Origin: Gigaspora rosea
Lineage: Eukaryota > Glomeromycota > Glomeromycetes > Diversisporales > Gigasporaceae
Assembly: GCA_003550325.1 (NCBI GenBank)
Contig: QKWP01000649.1
Span: forward strand, 62,001-126,000
DNA length: 64,000 bases
Direction: 5' to 3'
Shown one piece after another: positions 42,745 to 54,328 of this stretch (positions are counted from its first letter, which is position 1; each line of letters begins with the position of its first letter). Position numbers and translations under genes: made by a program. The notes below the pieces were generated by a model, which ran no database searches, had not been told where the DNA came from, and saw nothing but the letters and a program-made list of their open reading frames with translations.

Positions 42745-43934
42745 TGAAAAAAAAATATTTATCGAAAGCAAATATCAATTAGCTTGGATTTCTTTTGATG
42801 AATTTAAAAATATTGAAAAGATTGGTAGAGGTGGTTTTGCAACTGTATACCGTGCTGAATGGTCTGATAAAATTCAACTTGCAAACAGACCCGTTGCACT
42901 TAAATTATTTCATGAATCAAATAATTATCATAAAGAGTTTATAAGAGAGGTAATTTTTTGATAATCAATTATATTATTTATATTATTCATGATTTATAGT
43001 TAAATTTAATAATTCAAATATATATTTCCTTTAATAATAAGTTGAATGCATATTGTGATATCGGTCTTAAAGATCCAACATTTTTAAGTTGTTTCGGCGT
43101 ATCAAAAGACAAAGTTTCTAATGATTATTTTCTTGTCATGGAATATGCTTTAGAAGGTTGCTTGCGAAAAAATCTACATGCCATAGCGCAAGTGGATTGG
43201 AGAGATAAATTAAATCTGTTACAATGTATTGCATATGATCTTCTGATAATTCATTCTCAAGATCTTATTCATCGTGATTTACATAGTGGAAATATTTTAT
43301 TAAATATTTTAAAAAGTGCATACATCGCAGATTTAGGGCTTTCTATAACAGCTAATATTGCATCAAATCAAATTCGGATGGAATTTATGGAATTTTACCA
43401 TATATTGCTCCTGAAGTCTTGAATAAAAATCCATATACTAAAGAATCAGATATTTATTCATTTAGTATAATCATGTGGGAAATTTTATATGGTAAACCTG
43501 TTTCTTTCGAACAGAAATCAGAAATGCAATTCCAATTACAAGTGTGTAATGGTTTACGACCACACATTTATGAAAATACAGCAATATGCTATGCCAATTT
43601 AATGAAGAAATGTTGGAACATGGATCCAAAAAAACGACCAACTTCAAAAGAAATTTATGAAACTTTTGTAGAATGGCAGAATAATGAAACTATTTTATTA
43701 GAATTGTCTGAATCTAATAAAATAATACAAAATATAAAAAATAAAGATATGCAAATAGATATTGAATCAGATTATAGAAGTAGATTTATTTCATTTAATA
43801 GTAGCTGTAAATATCAAGGTAAAGTAAGCTTGGCTTATTTAATAAATTATATTACTCTATGTTATACATTGCTTGATAATCTTTTTTTTTTTATAGGTAG
43901 TAAATTACAAGAATTAAAAATACCAGAAAATTAA
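42745..43934 (+). CDS. TKL-like protein kinase, one frameshift, no visible start
   Basis: Exon A (to 42949) reads WISFDEFKNIEKIGRGGFAT with VYRAEW, the glycine loop, and VALKLF with the conserved lysine. An intron follows (42950-43041, GT..AG). Exon B has LVMEYALEG, LIHRDLHSGNILL (catalytic Asp and Asn) and ADLGLS in place of DFG. Near 43390 a one-base slip changes frame; the next frame gives GILPYIAPEVL, SDIYSFSIIMWEILYGKPV and a full C-lobe to RPTSKEIYETF. A second intron (43819-43896, 78 bp, in frame) precedes a short last exon ending at 43934. The family phosphorylates Ser/Thr or Tyr and is hugely expanded in mycorrhizal fungi. No ATG opens exon A, since TGA precedes it at about 42740, so a 5' exon is missing or the gene is dead. 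The slip could also be a sequencing error. Confidence 0.75.
42950..43041 (+). other. spliceosomal intron in the kinase gene
   Basis: GAGAG|GTAATT to AATAATAAG|TTGAAT. Joining the exons restores the frame from FIRE into LNAYCDIG. Confidence 0.65.
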
Positions 43935-44702
43935 ATCAAAAGAAGTTATTTTTGCAGCTTTGAAACAAAAAAAACATAGCAGATAACCTTAATTTTTACT
44001 TACACGTAAAATTAGGCCACAATGTATAGAATATTGTTGAAAGCTTAAAATTTTCCATCCATATCAATATCAAAGTATCTCTTATTACAGAACATGTATG
44101 ATATTGATTAGTAAATGTTTAAAATGTATTTAATTGAGATTTTTGTTATAACAGTATAATAAAAATTACAGTACAATGCTGAGTTTAACCTGTATAATGT
44201 TGTATTATCAGTATTATATAGAGAAGATGCTAAATATATCATGGACTATAATTCTGGGATCAGAGTCCAGTGATATTTTCTCGACATAAATAATAAAGAT
44301 GCTTCTTATTTGTGCAAGTGATAAAAAGCAAATATTGTAGCAAATCTGAAAATGCAAATGCCTCTAACTTTACTTTACAGAAACCTGTATTTTTTGCTAA
44401 AAGTAAACGGGATTGGGTACTCTAAGTAAAATGCAAAGGGACCTTGAAAATCCCATGAGACCTGAAATCAGGATCAGGCTCTTATATCCAATCTACATTA
44501 TATTATACTAGTGCTACAGGTGGTGCATTCGCGCCACCCATCTTATTTAATAATTTTAGAATTTTTAAATCATATTACATAGTAACTTAAAGGACCTACT
44601 ACCTATTTTAGTATATAAGTTTAAGGGTAGGGTGAACGTAGATCATTTCTAATAGTAATCACGTTGTAATCATATGAAATCATGTGATTGACCAATCAGG
44701 AT
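43935..44702. other. non-coding spacer
   Basis: No gene, RNA or clear repeat is seen. The end of the stretch (GTGATTGACCAATCAGGATTA, about 44682-44704) is partly repeated directly beyond the foldback element at about 46050. Confidence 0.4.
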
Positions 44703-46032
44703 TAGGGTTCCTACAAACCCGGATCAAATCAAACTTTAGGTCAGATTTGGGTTTGATTTGATTTGAAATCAAACTCAAACACAAACTATGATTAAAAAAA
44801 ATATTTGAGTTTGATTTGAAGCAAACTTTTTAGTTAAATTTGAGTTTGGTTTGAATTTGAGTTTGAAGTTTGCAAACTAGTTTGAGTTTGAATAATATAA
44901 ATATATTTTTATATTTTAATTAATAATCTGCCTATCAACTGTAAAGTGATCCTATAGGCGAAATGTGGCGTGCTTCCATCTACAATTTTTTTTCTTACTA
45001 AGTTAATGATACATGCCCACTAATTGAAAGTTGTAGAGCTCATCGAGACGCATCTAACGGTGGTTAGATCATTCAAAATCGGCCCAGTGGATGGCGAGAT
45101 ATCGTCGAAAAACGATTGGCCGACTATATAAAAATCCGTGACGGAGATTACATATGAAAATCACTATAGGCGAAATGTGGCGTGCTTCCATCTAAAACTT
45201 TTTTTCTTACTAAGTTAACGATACATGCCCACTAATTGAAAGTTGTAGAGCTCATCGAGACGCATCTAACGGTGGTTAGATCATCCAAATCGGCCCAATG
45301 GATGGCGAGATATCGTCGAAAAACGATTGGCCGACTATATAAAATCTCTATGTAAACATTGTTTACATAAGAGATAATATAGTCGACCAATCGTTTTTCG
45401 ACGATATCTCGCCATCCACTGGGCCAATTTGGATGATCTAACCACCGTTAGATGCGTCTCGACGAGCTCTACAACTTTCCTTTTCTGGCCATGTATCGTT
45501 AACTTAGTAAGAAAAAAAGTTTTAGATGGAAGCACTACACATTTCGCCTATAGTGATTTTCATATGTAATCTCCGTCACGGATTTTTATATAGTCGGCCA
45601 ATCGTTTTTCGACGATATCTCGCCATCCACTGGGCCGATTTGGATGATCTAACCACCATTGGATTCGTCTTGACAGGCTCTGCAACTTTCAATTAGTGGA
45701 CATGTATCATTAACTTAGTAAGAAAAAATGTTTTAAATGGAAGCACGCCACAGTTCGCCTATGATCACTCTCCAGTTGACAGGTGGATTATCAATTAAGT
45801 AACTTGTTTAAAATATAAAAATATATTTATGTTATTCAAACTCAAACTAGTTTGCAAACTTCAAATCAAAATCTAATCAACTTAGTATAGTATTTGGGTT
45901 TGGTTTGAATTTGATTATTTTTATTTGAATTTGGGTTTGATCTCAAACTTTACAAAATTTATAGTTTGAGTTTGGTTTGATTTGGGGTTTGTTCAAACTC
46001 AAATCAAACCTGGATCAAACTTCGGAACCCTA
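44703..46032. mobile_element. 1.33-kb foldback element with tandem blocks in both arms
   Basis: Almost the whole element is one inverted repeat. The ends TAGGGTTCC and GGAACCCTA are followed by long CAAATCAAACTC-rich stretches. Inside lies a block of about 214 bp (GGCGAAATGTGGCGTGCTTC ... CGACTATATAAAA) present twice in the left arm (about 44957 and 45171) and twice inverted in the right arm. The centre is at about 45350. The flanks ATCAGGAT (44695-44702) and ATTAGGAT (46033-46040) form an 8-bp duplication with one mismatch, as for hAT-type insertion. No frame codes for a transposase. Confidence 0.8.
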
Positions 46033-46229
46033 ATTAGGATTGTAAACAACGTGATCTGACCAATCAGAATTAGCAATTTCTTGTCTATGAAGGTGGATTT
46101 TTTCAAATATTATGAGTTCTAGAATTTCACGATTATGAAAATAAGGGCTCATTCTACATGATACCAAATTTTTGTTAAAATTGGTCACAGTTCTAAAAAA
46201 TTTTATCAGGGGCATGTGTTTAATTTTTA

Positions 46230-46640
46230 TATATTATAAAATCTTATAGTACCACAGTAAGGAATATTGGAAATATCATAATATCTACATGATTATTATA
46301 AAGAATCCTGTTACAGAAATTACTCACTAATGTAGCATAGACAGCGGTATTAATATTGAAATTATTATAATTTTAGTGTAAGTTGCTGCAAAAATTTTTG
46401 TTATAGAATTTATTTATCATTTGGTGATCATAATATGTAGTTAAGATAGAGATGGTTACATTAGTTTATTATAATCTCTATTATGATTTACTGTAAAGAA
46501 TCTATTACAGAGCTTACTTATTAATTAGTACACACAATGGTTAGTATTGGAATTATTATGATTACCATACTTCCAACTTAAGTTTTCTTCAACAAGTTTC
46601 ATGTAAAAAAATTCTATCCAGAACTTACTATTCCAGTAAT
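46230..46640 (-). repeat. degenerate satellite S1, minus orientation
   Basis: The words of the 2190-2960 array appear in complement: GGAATTATTATGATT, GATTTACTGTAAAGAAT and CTGTTACAGAAATTACTCA. Units are of about 80-110 bp and diverged. Confidence 0.55.
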
Positions 46641-47209
46641 CTAGTATGTTGCTAAAGTTGAGTTGATTGCATCAGAACTATTAATTGAACTGAAAAATCA
46701 ACTTTGCGTGGCTTAATCTTTGATGTAAATATTATTCTATAAATTTATAGCTAAGTAAAAAAAATAAAAGATAAAAAAATCTGATCAACTAACCAAAGTT
46801 TTCAGATTTTATATAGAAAATCAGCCTAATTATAGATGTAATAATTCTATTAATTTAAAGTAAAAGAAACCAAAAAAAAATAAAAAAAATCTGATTAATC
46901 AAAGTTTTCAGATTCCATTTAATGCAAAATAAAAAATCAACTTTGCATAGTCTAATCTTAAATATGAATATTATTGTTAATTAAAAAAAATAACTGACTA
47001 ACTATAGTTTTCAGAGTTTATATAATGCAAAACAAAAAATCAACTTTGTGTACTAATTTTGATATAAAGATTATTCTATTAATTAGAAACCAAAAAAAAA
47101 CCCAATACTGATTGAATTTTTTAAATTCCATATAGTTCAAACTAAAAATCAACTTTTGTAGCCTAATCTTAAATATAAACATTATTCTATTAAGTGTAGA
47201 TTTATGTAG
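46640..47209. repeat. satellite S2, first block
   Basis: About five units of roughly 110-125 bp share AAAATCAACTTTGCATAG, CCTAATCTTAAATATGAA, ATTATTCTATTAATTTA, A-rich tract, ATCTGACTAACT and AAAGTTTTCAGATTCTATAT. A MITE with its own target duplication cuts the array at 47210. Confidence 0.8.
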
Positions 47210-47407
47210 ATTATTTCAGGACCCCGAAGGACTCTGATACAACTTAGATCTGAGTTTGTATAATATCAGCCAAATAGGCGTATAAAATAGGCCAAAATTT
47301 AAAAAATTTACTATATAAAAATGCAATGTTTGATGAATTTCTATGCAAAATTTCCTTTTTTAGTAACCTCTGAGTTATATCAAAGTCCTTCGGGGTTCTA
47401 TTATTTC
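47210..47407. mobile_element. 182-bp MITE with perfect 8-bp target duplication
   Basis: The element is 47218-47399. AGGACCCCGAAGGACTCTGA pairs with the complement TCAAAGTCCTTCGGGGTTCT (inverted repeat of about 28 bp, four mismatches). ATTATTTC is duplicated perfectly at 47210-47217 and 47400-47407. An 8-bp site fits the hAT superfamily. It is inserted in the satellite array. Confidence 0.9.
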
Positions 47408-48150
47408 TATTAATAAACTAGTTACTAAAAATTTTATATTTAATAATAAAGAAACTTTTTATTAAATAACTATATTAAATTTTTAAATACAATTGTAGAG
47501 AAGGTTTTTCTAATTCTAATGAATCATTAAAATTGGCCTAGTAGAACATAAGATATAGTTGTTTTTATCTTTATAACCCTATTTTACTTTTTGTTTACAT
47601 GTGGTTTGATTGGACAATTTGTGATTACCCTCACAGAATGGACCCCACCCTCTCAAAAGTTTATACTATAAAACTTTATCAAATTTTATTCAAAACAAGG
47701 TATAATTTGTCACTTTGCTACAGCCTATATTTAAAACAGATTAACATAATAAAAAAAAATATTTGTTAAATAATTTATTGGTTTTACATTAAAAATCTGA
47801 TTGATATATTTATTTATACAAAGTATTCTAAATGTTACAATGCATAAAATATATAACTATTATTGTTTTTAAATATATAGAATAAAAAATTTTATTGAAT
47901 TTCATTAGTGAATGCCATAATATTTTTGCTTAAATGTTTTAATTTTTAAAATATATATCTTGTTATACAATTTATTTATGCATAGAAGTCTAAATGTGAC
48001 AGTGCATAAATTATGGAACTGATAGTGTTTTTAAACATATAGATTAATAAAATTTTAGAATAAATATAATATTTTATTACAAATAATTTTATTTAGTAAA
48101 TAAATATCAATTTATATAGTAAAAATTAACTTTTATATGTAGCAACTTTT
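47408..48150. other. AT-rich non-coding stretch
   Basis: It contains two diverged copies of a TTATACAAAGTATTCTAAATGT / TTTATGCATAGAAGTCTAAATGTGA-like segment about 170 bp apart (about 47815 and 47970). No gene. Confidence 0.4.
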
Positions 48151-48166
48151 AAATTTAAATTTGCAG

Positions 48167-48929
48167 AGTATGGCGACTTAGGTTAGAGATCGAGTTGTCA
48201 CCCCAAGCAACAGGTTGTGAGTTCGAATCCCACATGGTACTAGTTTAAGAAAATTACACTTGTATAACTGTGACTGATCTTTGTCGATAGGTTGGGTCAT
48301 GCAAAGACCTGTAATCTGGGTCACACTGTTAAAACAGGAGATTCTAGAAATAGGATCGTATAATGCCTAGGAATCTGAAGATCGGATTGGGACTTGTTTG
48401 GCAAGACCCGAGTAAAGAATACCGAACTTTTAATGGTAATATAGAACAGAGTTGGATTAGGTAACAGAACTGGGAAACTAAATCATTAGGCTTTTCAAGT
48501 ATAGGCTCTAACCAACCAAGCTGCCAGAGCCGCACTGGAAGTATGGACCAAGGAAAAGGAGACCATAAAGCACATAAAGCCTGGCTGACTAATCCTTCTG
48601 AGCAAACGGATTGGGAGTTAAGGAACTACCAGGGTATAGCCTATAAAGATGAAGGGGTAAGGTACCGGGTCTGTGTGAACTTTACAAGGGCTGGTTAACA
48701 GTGCAGTTTAATAGTTCGTGCTGACTACTAGTATACAGTTAAAGCTGTAGCGGATGTGATCTATAATATTAGAGGTATTAAAAACAGTGATGTGGGACCT
48801 GCACCTCTGAGCATTTCTGGACTAGACGGTATATGAGTTACACATATACAGGAGTTATGGTTAGTTTAAAGCATATATGACCTAACACATATTTAAATCT
48901 CTATTCAACCAGTAGAATATGCAAAAAAA
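48167..48929 (+). mobile_element. long tRNA-headed SINE-like element, copy B
   Basis: 763 bp between perfect 16-bp target duplications AAATTTAAATTTGCAG (48151-48166 and 48930-48945), with an A run at the end. The head has TGGCGACTTAGG (A-box-like) and GAGTTCGAATCCC (a perfect B-box core), and its first and last bases (AGTA / TACT) can pair as in a tRNA acceptor stem. It matches copy A (24762-25923) in the head, in GTTTGGCAAGACCCGAGTAA and in CTTTACAAGGGC, but is shorter and lacks the doubled block. It is non-coding. Confidence 0.87.
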
Positions 48930-48954
48930 AAATTTAAATTTGCAGTAAAAATAT

Positions 48955-50797
48955 TTTTTGTTACTTATTTATTAATAGAAATAATATATATCCTCTACTC
49001 TTAATTTATAGTAAATTAAAAAAACCAACCACATTATCAAAGTTTTAAAATTCCATATAATACAAAATAAAAAATCAACTTTATATGATCTAATCTAAAT
49101 AGTATGAACATTATTCTATTAATTTATAGTAAATTAAAAAAATCTGATTGACTGACTAAAGTTTTGAATTATAAATAATATAAAACAAATAATCAATTTT
49201 GTATAGCCTATTTTAATATGACATTATTCATTAATCTATTCATTATTCTATAGTAAAATAAAAAAAAACTGATCTACTGACAAAAGTTTTTAGAATATAT
49301 ATAATGCAAAATGAAAAATCAACTTTGAATAGTTTAATTTTAAATATAAATATCGTATTATTTTATTAATTTAAAGTAAAAAAAATACAAAAATAAAAAA
49401 TCTAACTAATCAGATTCTATTAATGCAAAAAAATCAACTTTAAATAGTTTAACCTTTTGATATGAACATTATTCTATTATTTATAGTAAATTTAAAAAAA
49501 AATCTAACCAACTGACTGAAGATTCATGTAATACGAACCAAAAATCAACTATTTATAGCCTAATTTTGACACAAATATTATTCTATTAATTTAAAAAACA
49601 AAAAAATCTGACTAGCCAACCAAAGTTTTCAGATTCTATATAATGCAAAATGAAAAAAAACTTTGCATAGCCTAATTTTAGATGTAAATATCATCTTATT
49701 AATTTATAGTAAAAGTAAAAAAAAAAACAAGAAAAAAATCTGACCTACTGATCAAAATTTTCAAATTTTTATAATGCAACATGAAAAATTAACTTTGCAA
49801 GACCTAATCTAAGATGTGAACATTATTTTATTAATTTATAGTAAATTAAAAAAAAAAAAAAGAAAAAATGAAATCTAGCTAACCAACAATTTATATTTTA
49901 TGTAAAGCAAAACAAATAATTAACTTTGTATAGCCTAAACTTAGATGAAATATTATTCTATTAATTTAAATTAAAAAAAACAAAAAAAATCTGACTAAAC
50001 CAAAGTTTTTAGATTCTATATAATAAATGAAAAATTAATTTTGTATAGTCTAATTTTAGATAGAAACATTATTTTATTAAGTAAAGTAAAAAAAAAAATT
50101 TAATATACTGACCAAAGTTTTCAGATTTCATACAATGCAAAATGAAAAATCAACTTTGTGTGGTCTAAGATATGAATATTATTCTATTAATTTGTATTTA
50201 AAAAAAATCTGACTATGTAATGCAAATTAAACATTAACTTTGCTAACTTTGCATAATCTAATCTAAGCTATGAACATTATTTTATTAATTTACAGCATAT
50301 AAAAAAAAAAAAAAAATAAAAAATCTGACTAACCAAAATATTCAGATTCCATATAATACAAAACAAAAAATAAAATCATATAACCTAATCTTAGTATTAT
50401 TCTATTAATTTAAAGTAAAAAAAATTTAACTGACCAATTAAAGTTTTCAGAATCCATATAATGCAAAATGAAAAATCAATTTTATGTAGCCTAATTTTAT
50501 ACATGAATATAAATCTATTAATCTACTGTAAAATAAAAAAAATCTGACCTATTAACCAAAGTATTCAAATTCTATGTAATACAAAATGAAAAATCAATCT
50601 TGTGTGGTTTAATCTAAAATATAAATATTATTTTATTAATTTGCAGTAAAAAAAAAAAATTCTAACTGATTTTAATTTCAGAATCCATGTAATACAAAAT
50701 GAAAAATCAACTTTGCATACCTAAATGTATAAATATTACTCTATTAATTTATAGTAAATTAAAAAAAATCTGGCTAGCTAATTAATGTTTTCAGATT
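48955..50797. repeat. satellite S2, main block
   Basis: About 15 units of roughly 108-134 bp, with the AATCAACTTTGCATAGCCTA, TTATTCTATTAATTTATAGT, A-tract, TCTGACTAAC and TTTTCAGATTCTATATAATG words in the same order as at 46640. The array is split at 50801 by the Ty3/Gypsy element and resumes at 62139 exactly where it left off. Confidence 0.85.
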
Positions 50798-50801
50798 CTA
50801 T

Positions 50802-51452
50802 TGTTACAAGCGACTATTGCTTTCAATATAGTACTTGCAATATAGCACACAGCGACAGGGATCTTGTAACGGTCAGAGAAGATATGAAGCAGTATGGAAG
50901 TGGAATATTACTTCACTAGAGAAGTTCACTTGATATTTTATTAGATAATAAGAGTATATTTATTTGGCAAAGATATATTTTATTTATTTAGATAATAAAA
51001 TTCAAGAGATATAACTATTTTTACACATGGGAGAGAGGAGAAGGGGAATCTGAGTCTAAGCTAGAAAGCTAATATGTAGAAGGTCAGAAAGTTAGGGTTT
51101 ATATATCTTTTTAAAAATACATTTGTGTAAAAGTTAAAAGTATAAAAGTATAGTAATAAAGTATAAAAGTATAAAAGTATAAAAGTATAAAAGTATAAAA
51201 GTATAAAGTATAAAAGTATAAAGGTATAAAGGTATAAAGGTATAAAGTATAAAGGTATAAAGGTATAAAAGTATAAAGGTATAAAGGTATAAAGGTATAA
51301 AGGTATAAAGGTATAAAGGTATAAAGGTATAAAGGTATAAAGGTATAAAGGTATAAAGAATCCTTCTCTATTATTCTGTGTCTCTATTACATAATGCTAA
51401 ATATTCTCAGAATGTTCTAGATTTTCACTAATGAAAAACCTATTCTATAACA
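50802..51452 (-). repeat. 3' LTR with an 8-bp microsatellite
   Basis: 651 bp, TG to CA in window orientation. Positions about 51130-51358 are an array of GTATAAAA then GGTATAAA units (8 bp, about 28 copies). The same array is in the other LTR, with a different number of copies. Confidence 0.88.
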
Positions 51453-51465
51453 TTTCCTCCCCTTT
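51453..51465 (-). promoter_or_regulatory. polypurine tract
   Basis: On the minus strand AAAGGGGAGGAAA directly precedes the TG of the LTR. This is the expected primer site for plus-strand synthesis and fixes the element's orientation. Confidence 0.85.
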
Positions 51466-51742
51466 AAGAACGAACTCTGTGAGTTCTTATTTCTAATAAT
51501 TTATCAAACACATCTACCAATAATTCATTCAGGCTACTAATAGAAATATGTTCTGCCTGATATAATTGACAAGGTCCTGTCCTAGTATTTAAAAACTTGA
51601 TAGGTCCGTTAGCGTTCTTTCATATATTATTTGTTCAGGTTGATCCTAGAGAAAATTTAATCTGTTCTCTAATTTTTTTAGAGATCATAGGATCATCTTG
51701 AAATTCTTCTTAAAGTTTTCCTAGATAATAACATGCTTCAAG

Positions 51743-52714
51743 AGTCCGAACTTGTTTTTCTTTTTGGTTTCTTCGTGTTTCTCAGTCTAAGCGCTGAATT
51801 ATTTCATTATTAGGAGAAAAAGGAAAAGGAAAAATGTTTTTAGAAATTTTAACAGTAGAATCAAGGTAACTAATCTAATAAAAAATATTCTTGCACATGC
51901 TAAATTAATGAATAGGGTATGTGATTGTTTCTCAGCATTAATCATGTGACTCAAAATTCGTAACAATGATCACATGACCAAAAACTTTTTTGCAGATCTA
52001 AAATGCCGTCAAGTCAATTTGTNAGTCCGAACTTGTTTTTCTTTTTGGTTTCTTCGTGTTTCTCAGTCTAAGCGCTGAATTATTTCATTAACTTGATCTT
52101 TCCAAGCATATGTTAAGAGAGGGTCTGCATGAAGGGGAGTGTTGTGTTTTTCTTCAGTTAGGTCACTAATAATTTTAGCAAATTTAATTTTTGCTTTAGA
52201 AGTAGGAGCTTCTTGGTCTACAAATTCTAGTTCTGGGTCTTGTTTTTCAATGTTTTCAGGTTCGTTAATTTCAAGTGGTTGAGTTAATTCTTCATTTAGC
52301 TGTAACTCAGTATTAGTTTCAACATGGTTATTGGAGAAATTATTTTGTAATAGATCTGTATCTTCTGTAGAAAGCTGGAAAGAGAGTAGAATAGTAATTC
52401 CATCTGTTACTGTAACTTGATTTCTTGTAATGACAAGGCCATTACTAGCAGCCAAAGGATCTTGGTTCCAATTTTCAACCAATTCAGTTAGACTAATTAG
52501 AGTTTGAGGTTGAAGGTTAATAGTTTCCATTTTAGAGATTAAAGTTCTGTTATTAGGAGAAAAAGGAAAAGGAAAAATGTTTTTAGAAATTTTAACAGTA
52601 GAATCAAGGTAACTAATCGTTTCTCAGCATTAATCATGTGACTCAAAATTCGTAACAATGATCACATGACCAAAAACTTTTTTGCAGATCTAAAATGCCG
52701 TCAAGTCAATTTGT
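51743..52714. repeat. duplicated segment around an assembly N
   Basis: 51743-52022 and 52024-52714 start with the same sequence (AGTCCGAACTTGTTTTTC) and end with the same sequence (CCGTCAAGTCAATTTGT). The N at 52023 lies exactly between them. The first copy lacks about 460 bp that hold the ORF at 52063-52530 and has about 53 bp of extra sequence elsewhere. This looks like two variants of one region placed in tandem by scaffolding. Confidence 0.8.
52063..52530 (-). CDS. acidic ORF at the 3' end of the Ty3/Gypsy element
   Basis: A 155-residue intact frame between integrase and the polypurine tract, starting METINLQPQTLISLTELVEN. It is acidic (many Glu, Asp) with Gln/Asn-rich parts, and contains ENWNQDPLAASNG and a closing AWKDQVNEIIQRLD. 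No known domain, signal peptide or membrane segment is seen. Elements of this class sometimes carry an extra 3' ORF; its role here is unknown. The region is deleted in the neighbouring variant copy, so it is dispensable for at least some copies, or that copy is dead. Confidence 0.55.
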   Translation of the reverse strand: METINLQPQTLISLTELVENWNQDPLAASNGLVITRNQVTVTDGITILLSFQLSTEDTDLLQNNFSNNHVETNTELQLNEELTQPLEINEPENIEKQDPELEFVDQEAPTSKAKIKFAKIISDLTEEKHNTPLHADPLLTYAWKDQVNEIIQRLD

Positions 52715-53149
52715 GCATTCTGGTGATGTTTTCGTACTAAGATAAGCTTAGTAGAAAAGATGTGGAATCTTTTGATCTGATAGGTATATAGTTAAAATTT
52801 CAGCTCAAATGGAGCAATATTGATCGACTTTACTTAGTAGCAAACATTCTACGAATTCAAAAATCTAATTTTCTATGTGTTTTAAATTTCTAATTTTAAA
52901 CAAAAGGGTTCTAATTTTGAACAAAAATGGTGTAAACTTAGATTCTAAAAAAACTTGTTCATCATACACAATAAATTAAGGGGTAGATTAAGGGTAGTCT
53001 GTGTTTTCATCCGTTTTAAAAATTTCTTCCTGGAAATTCTAAATGACAATCATAGGTTGCCAATCTTGTTTCTCATAGTACTTAACAAGACAATCACTAT
53101 TGTAATACTGCCTTAATGTTTTTCTTTCTATTGTATACAGTTTATAGGT

Positions 53150-54328
53150 GCATTATTTAATTTTTTCTTAATAATAAATGGTTCTATTCTTTTCTCTTCA
53201 AATTTTGCAGAGCGAGAGGCTTCAATGCCTTTTCTTTGTACCCAAACTTTGTCACCAATTTCAAATTCTTCTTTGTGTATTCTGGAGTCAAATCTAACTT
53301 CTGTTTCTTTTGGGATTTAATTGTATTTTCCCTGGCATCATTATGTTGGCATAGTAAATCTTCTATTAATTTAAAGGCTCTTTGTAATATACTGTTTTCT
53401 AATGAAATTTCTTCATCTGAGTCAGCTGGGTCTATGGAAATAACAGTTTCAATGGGTAGAATAGCTTGTCTACCATATACTAAGTGGAAAGGGGTATATC
53501 CAGTAGTTGCATATTTCTTGGTTCTATATGCAAACAGTACAGCAGATATGTTCGGGTCCTAATCTTCAATATTTTTTGTGACTTTTGCAAGAAAATTGCA
53601 AAGTGTTCTATTTAATCTTTCAACTATTCCATTGGTCTGTGGATGATAGAGTAAGGAGAATATGTGTTTTATTAAAAACTTTTCACACAATATTCTAACA
53701 ACTTCACTAGTGAAATTCTTTCCATTATCAGAAAGAATAATCTTGGGGACTCCATGTCTACAAACAATTTACAATTTCTTCAAAAATGAACTTTGCTAGG
53801 GTTTCTGCATCTGCATTTGGTACAGCTTTAGCTTCAGGCCAGCAAGTAAGATAATCAGTTGCAACAATAATATAGCGATTGTTGCAAGCAGTTATCAGTA
53901 GAGGTCCTACTAAATCTATGCCTATTTGTTCAAAGGCTCTTCCAACTTAGATAGGGTGGAGAGGTTTTTTTCTTTGCTTTTGCCTCGTTTTTGGCAGACT
54001 TCACATGAGCAAACATAATTTTGAACATCTTTGTACATTTGGTCCTAATAGTAACGTTCAGATATTTTATAGTACATAGCATCTGTTCTAAATGTCCAGT
54101 GGTAGGATGACTATGCATCATATACAGGATAGGTTCAACTTCAGTCCATTTGATTACTCTAATAGGTTTGTCTGGGTCTTTTCGATTCTTTTTATATAAT
54201 AGTTTGTCTTTTACTTTATAATATCTGGATTGATTAATAATTGTCTGTTTTTCATTGTCCGTTAGATTAAAGGGAAGTATGTTTGTTTCTAGGCACTCTA
54301 TTAAATTTTGGTATTGGTCCAAATTCAT
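53150..54328 (-). pseudogene. Ty3/Gypsy integrase
   Basis: The N-terminal finger reads HSHPTTGHLEQ, and after a frameshift CSCEVCQKRG, giving the HHCC set. The catalytic core shows FEQIGIDLVGPLL (first Asp), IILSDNGKNFTSE (second Asp) and HPQTNGIVERLN (Glu), the D,D,E triad in order. A C-terminal part with GDKVWVQRKGIEA and KFEEKRIEPFIIKKK corresponds to the Gypsy GPY/F area. Several stops and frameshifts break it, so the integrase is not expressed whole. The family enzyme joins retroelement cDNA to the chromosome. Confidence 0.85.

Noticed and set aside
45335..45535. 66-residue minus-strand frame
   Set aside because: Lies in the inverted arms of the foldback element, with no motif and no support from the duplicated blocks.
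48170..48245. Genuine tRNA gene
   Set aside because: Same reasoning as for copy A. The acceptor stem pairs at only about four of seven positions, and the element is bounded by a 16-bp duplication.
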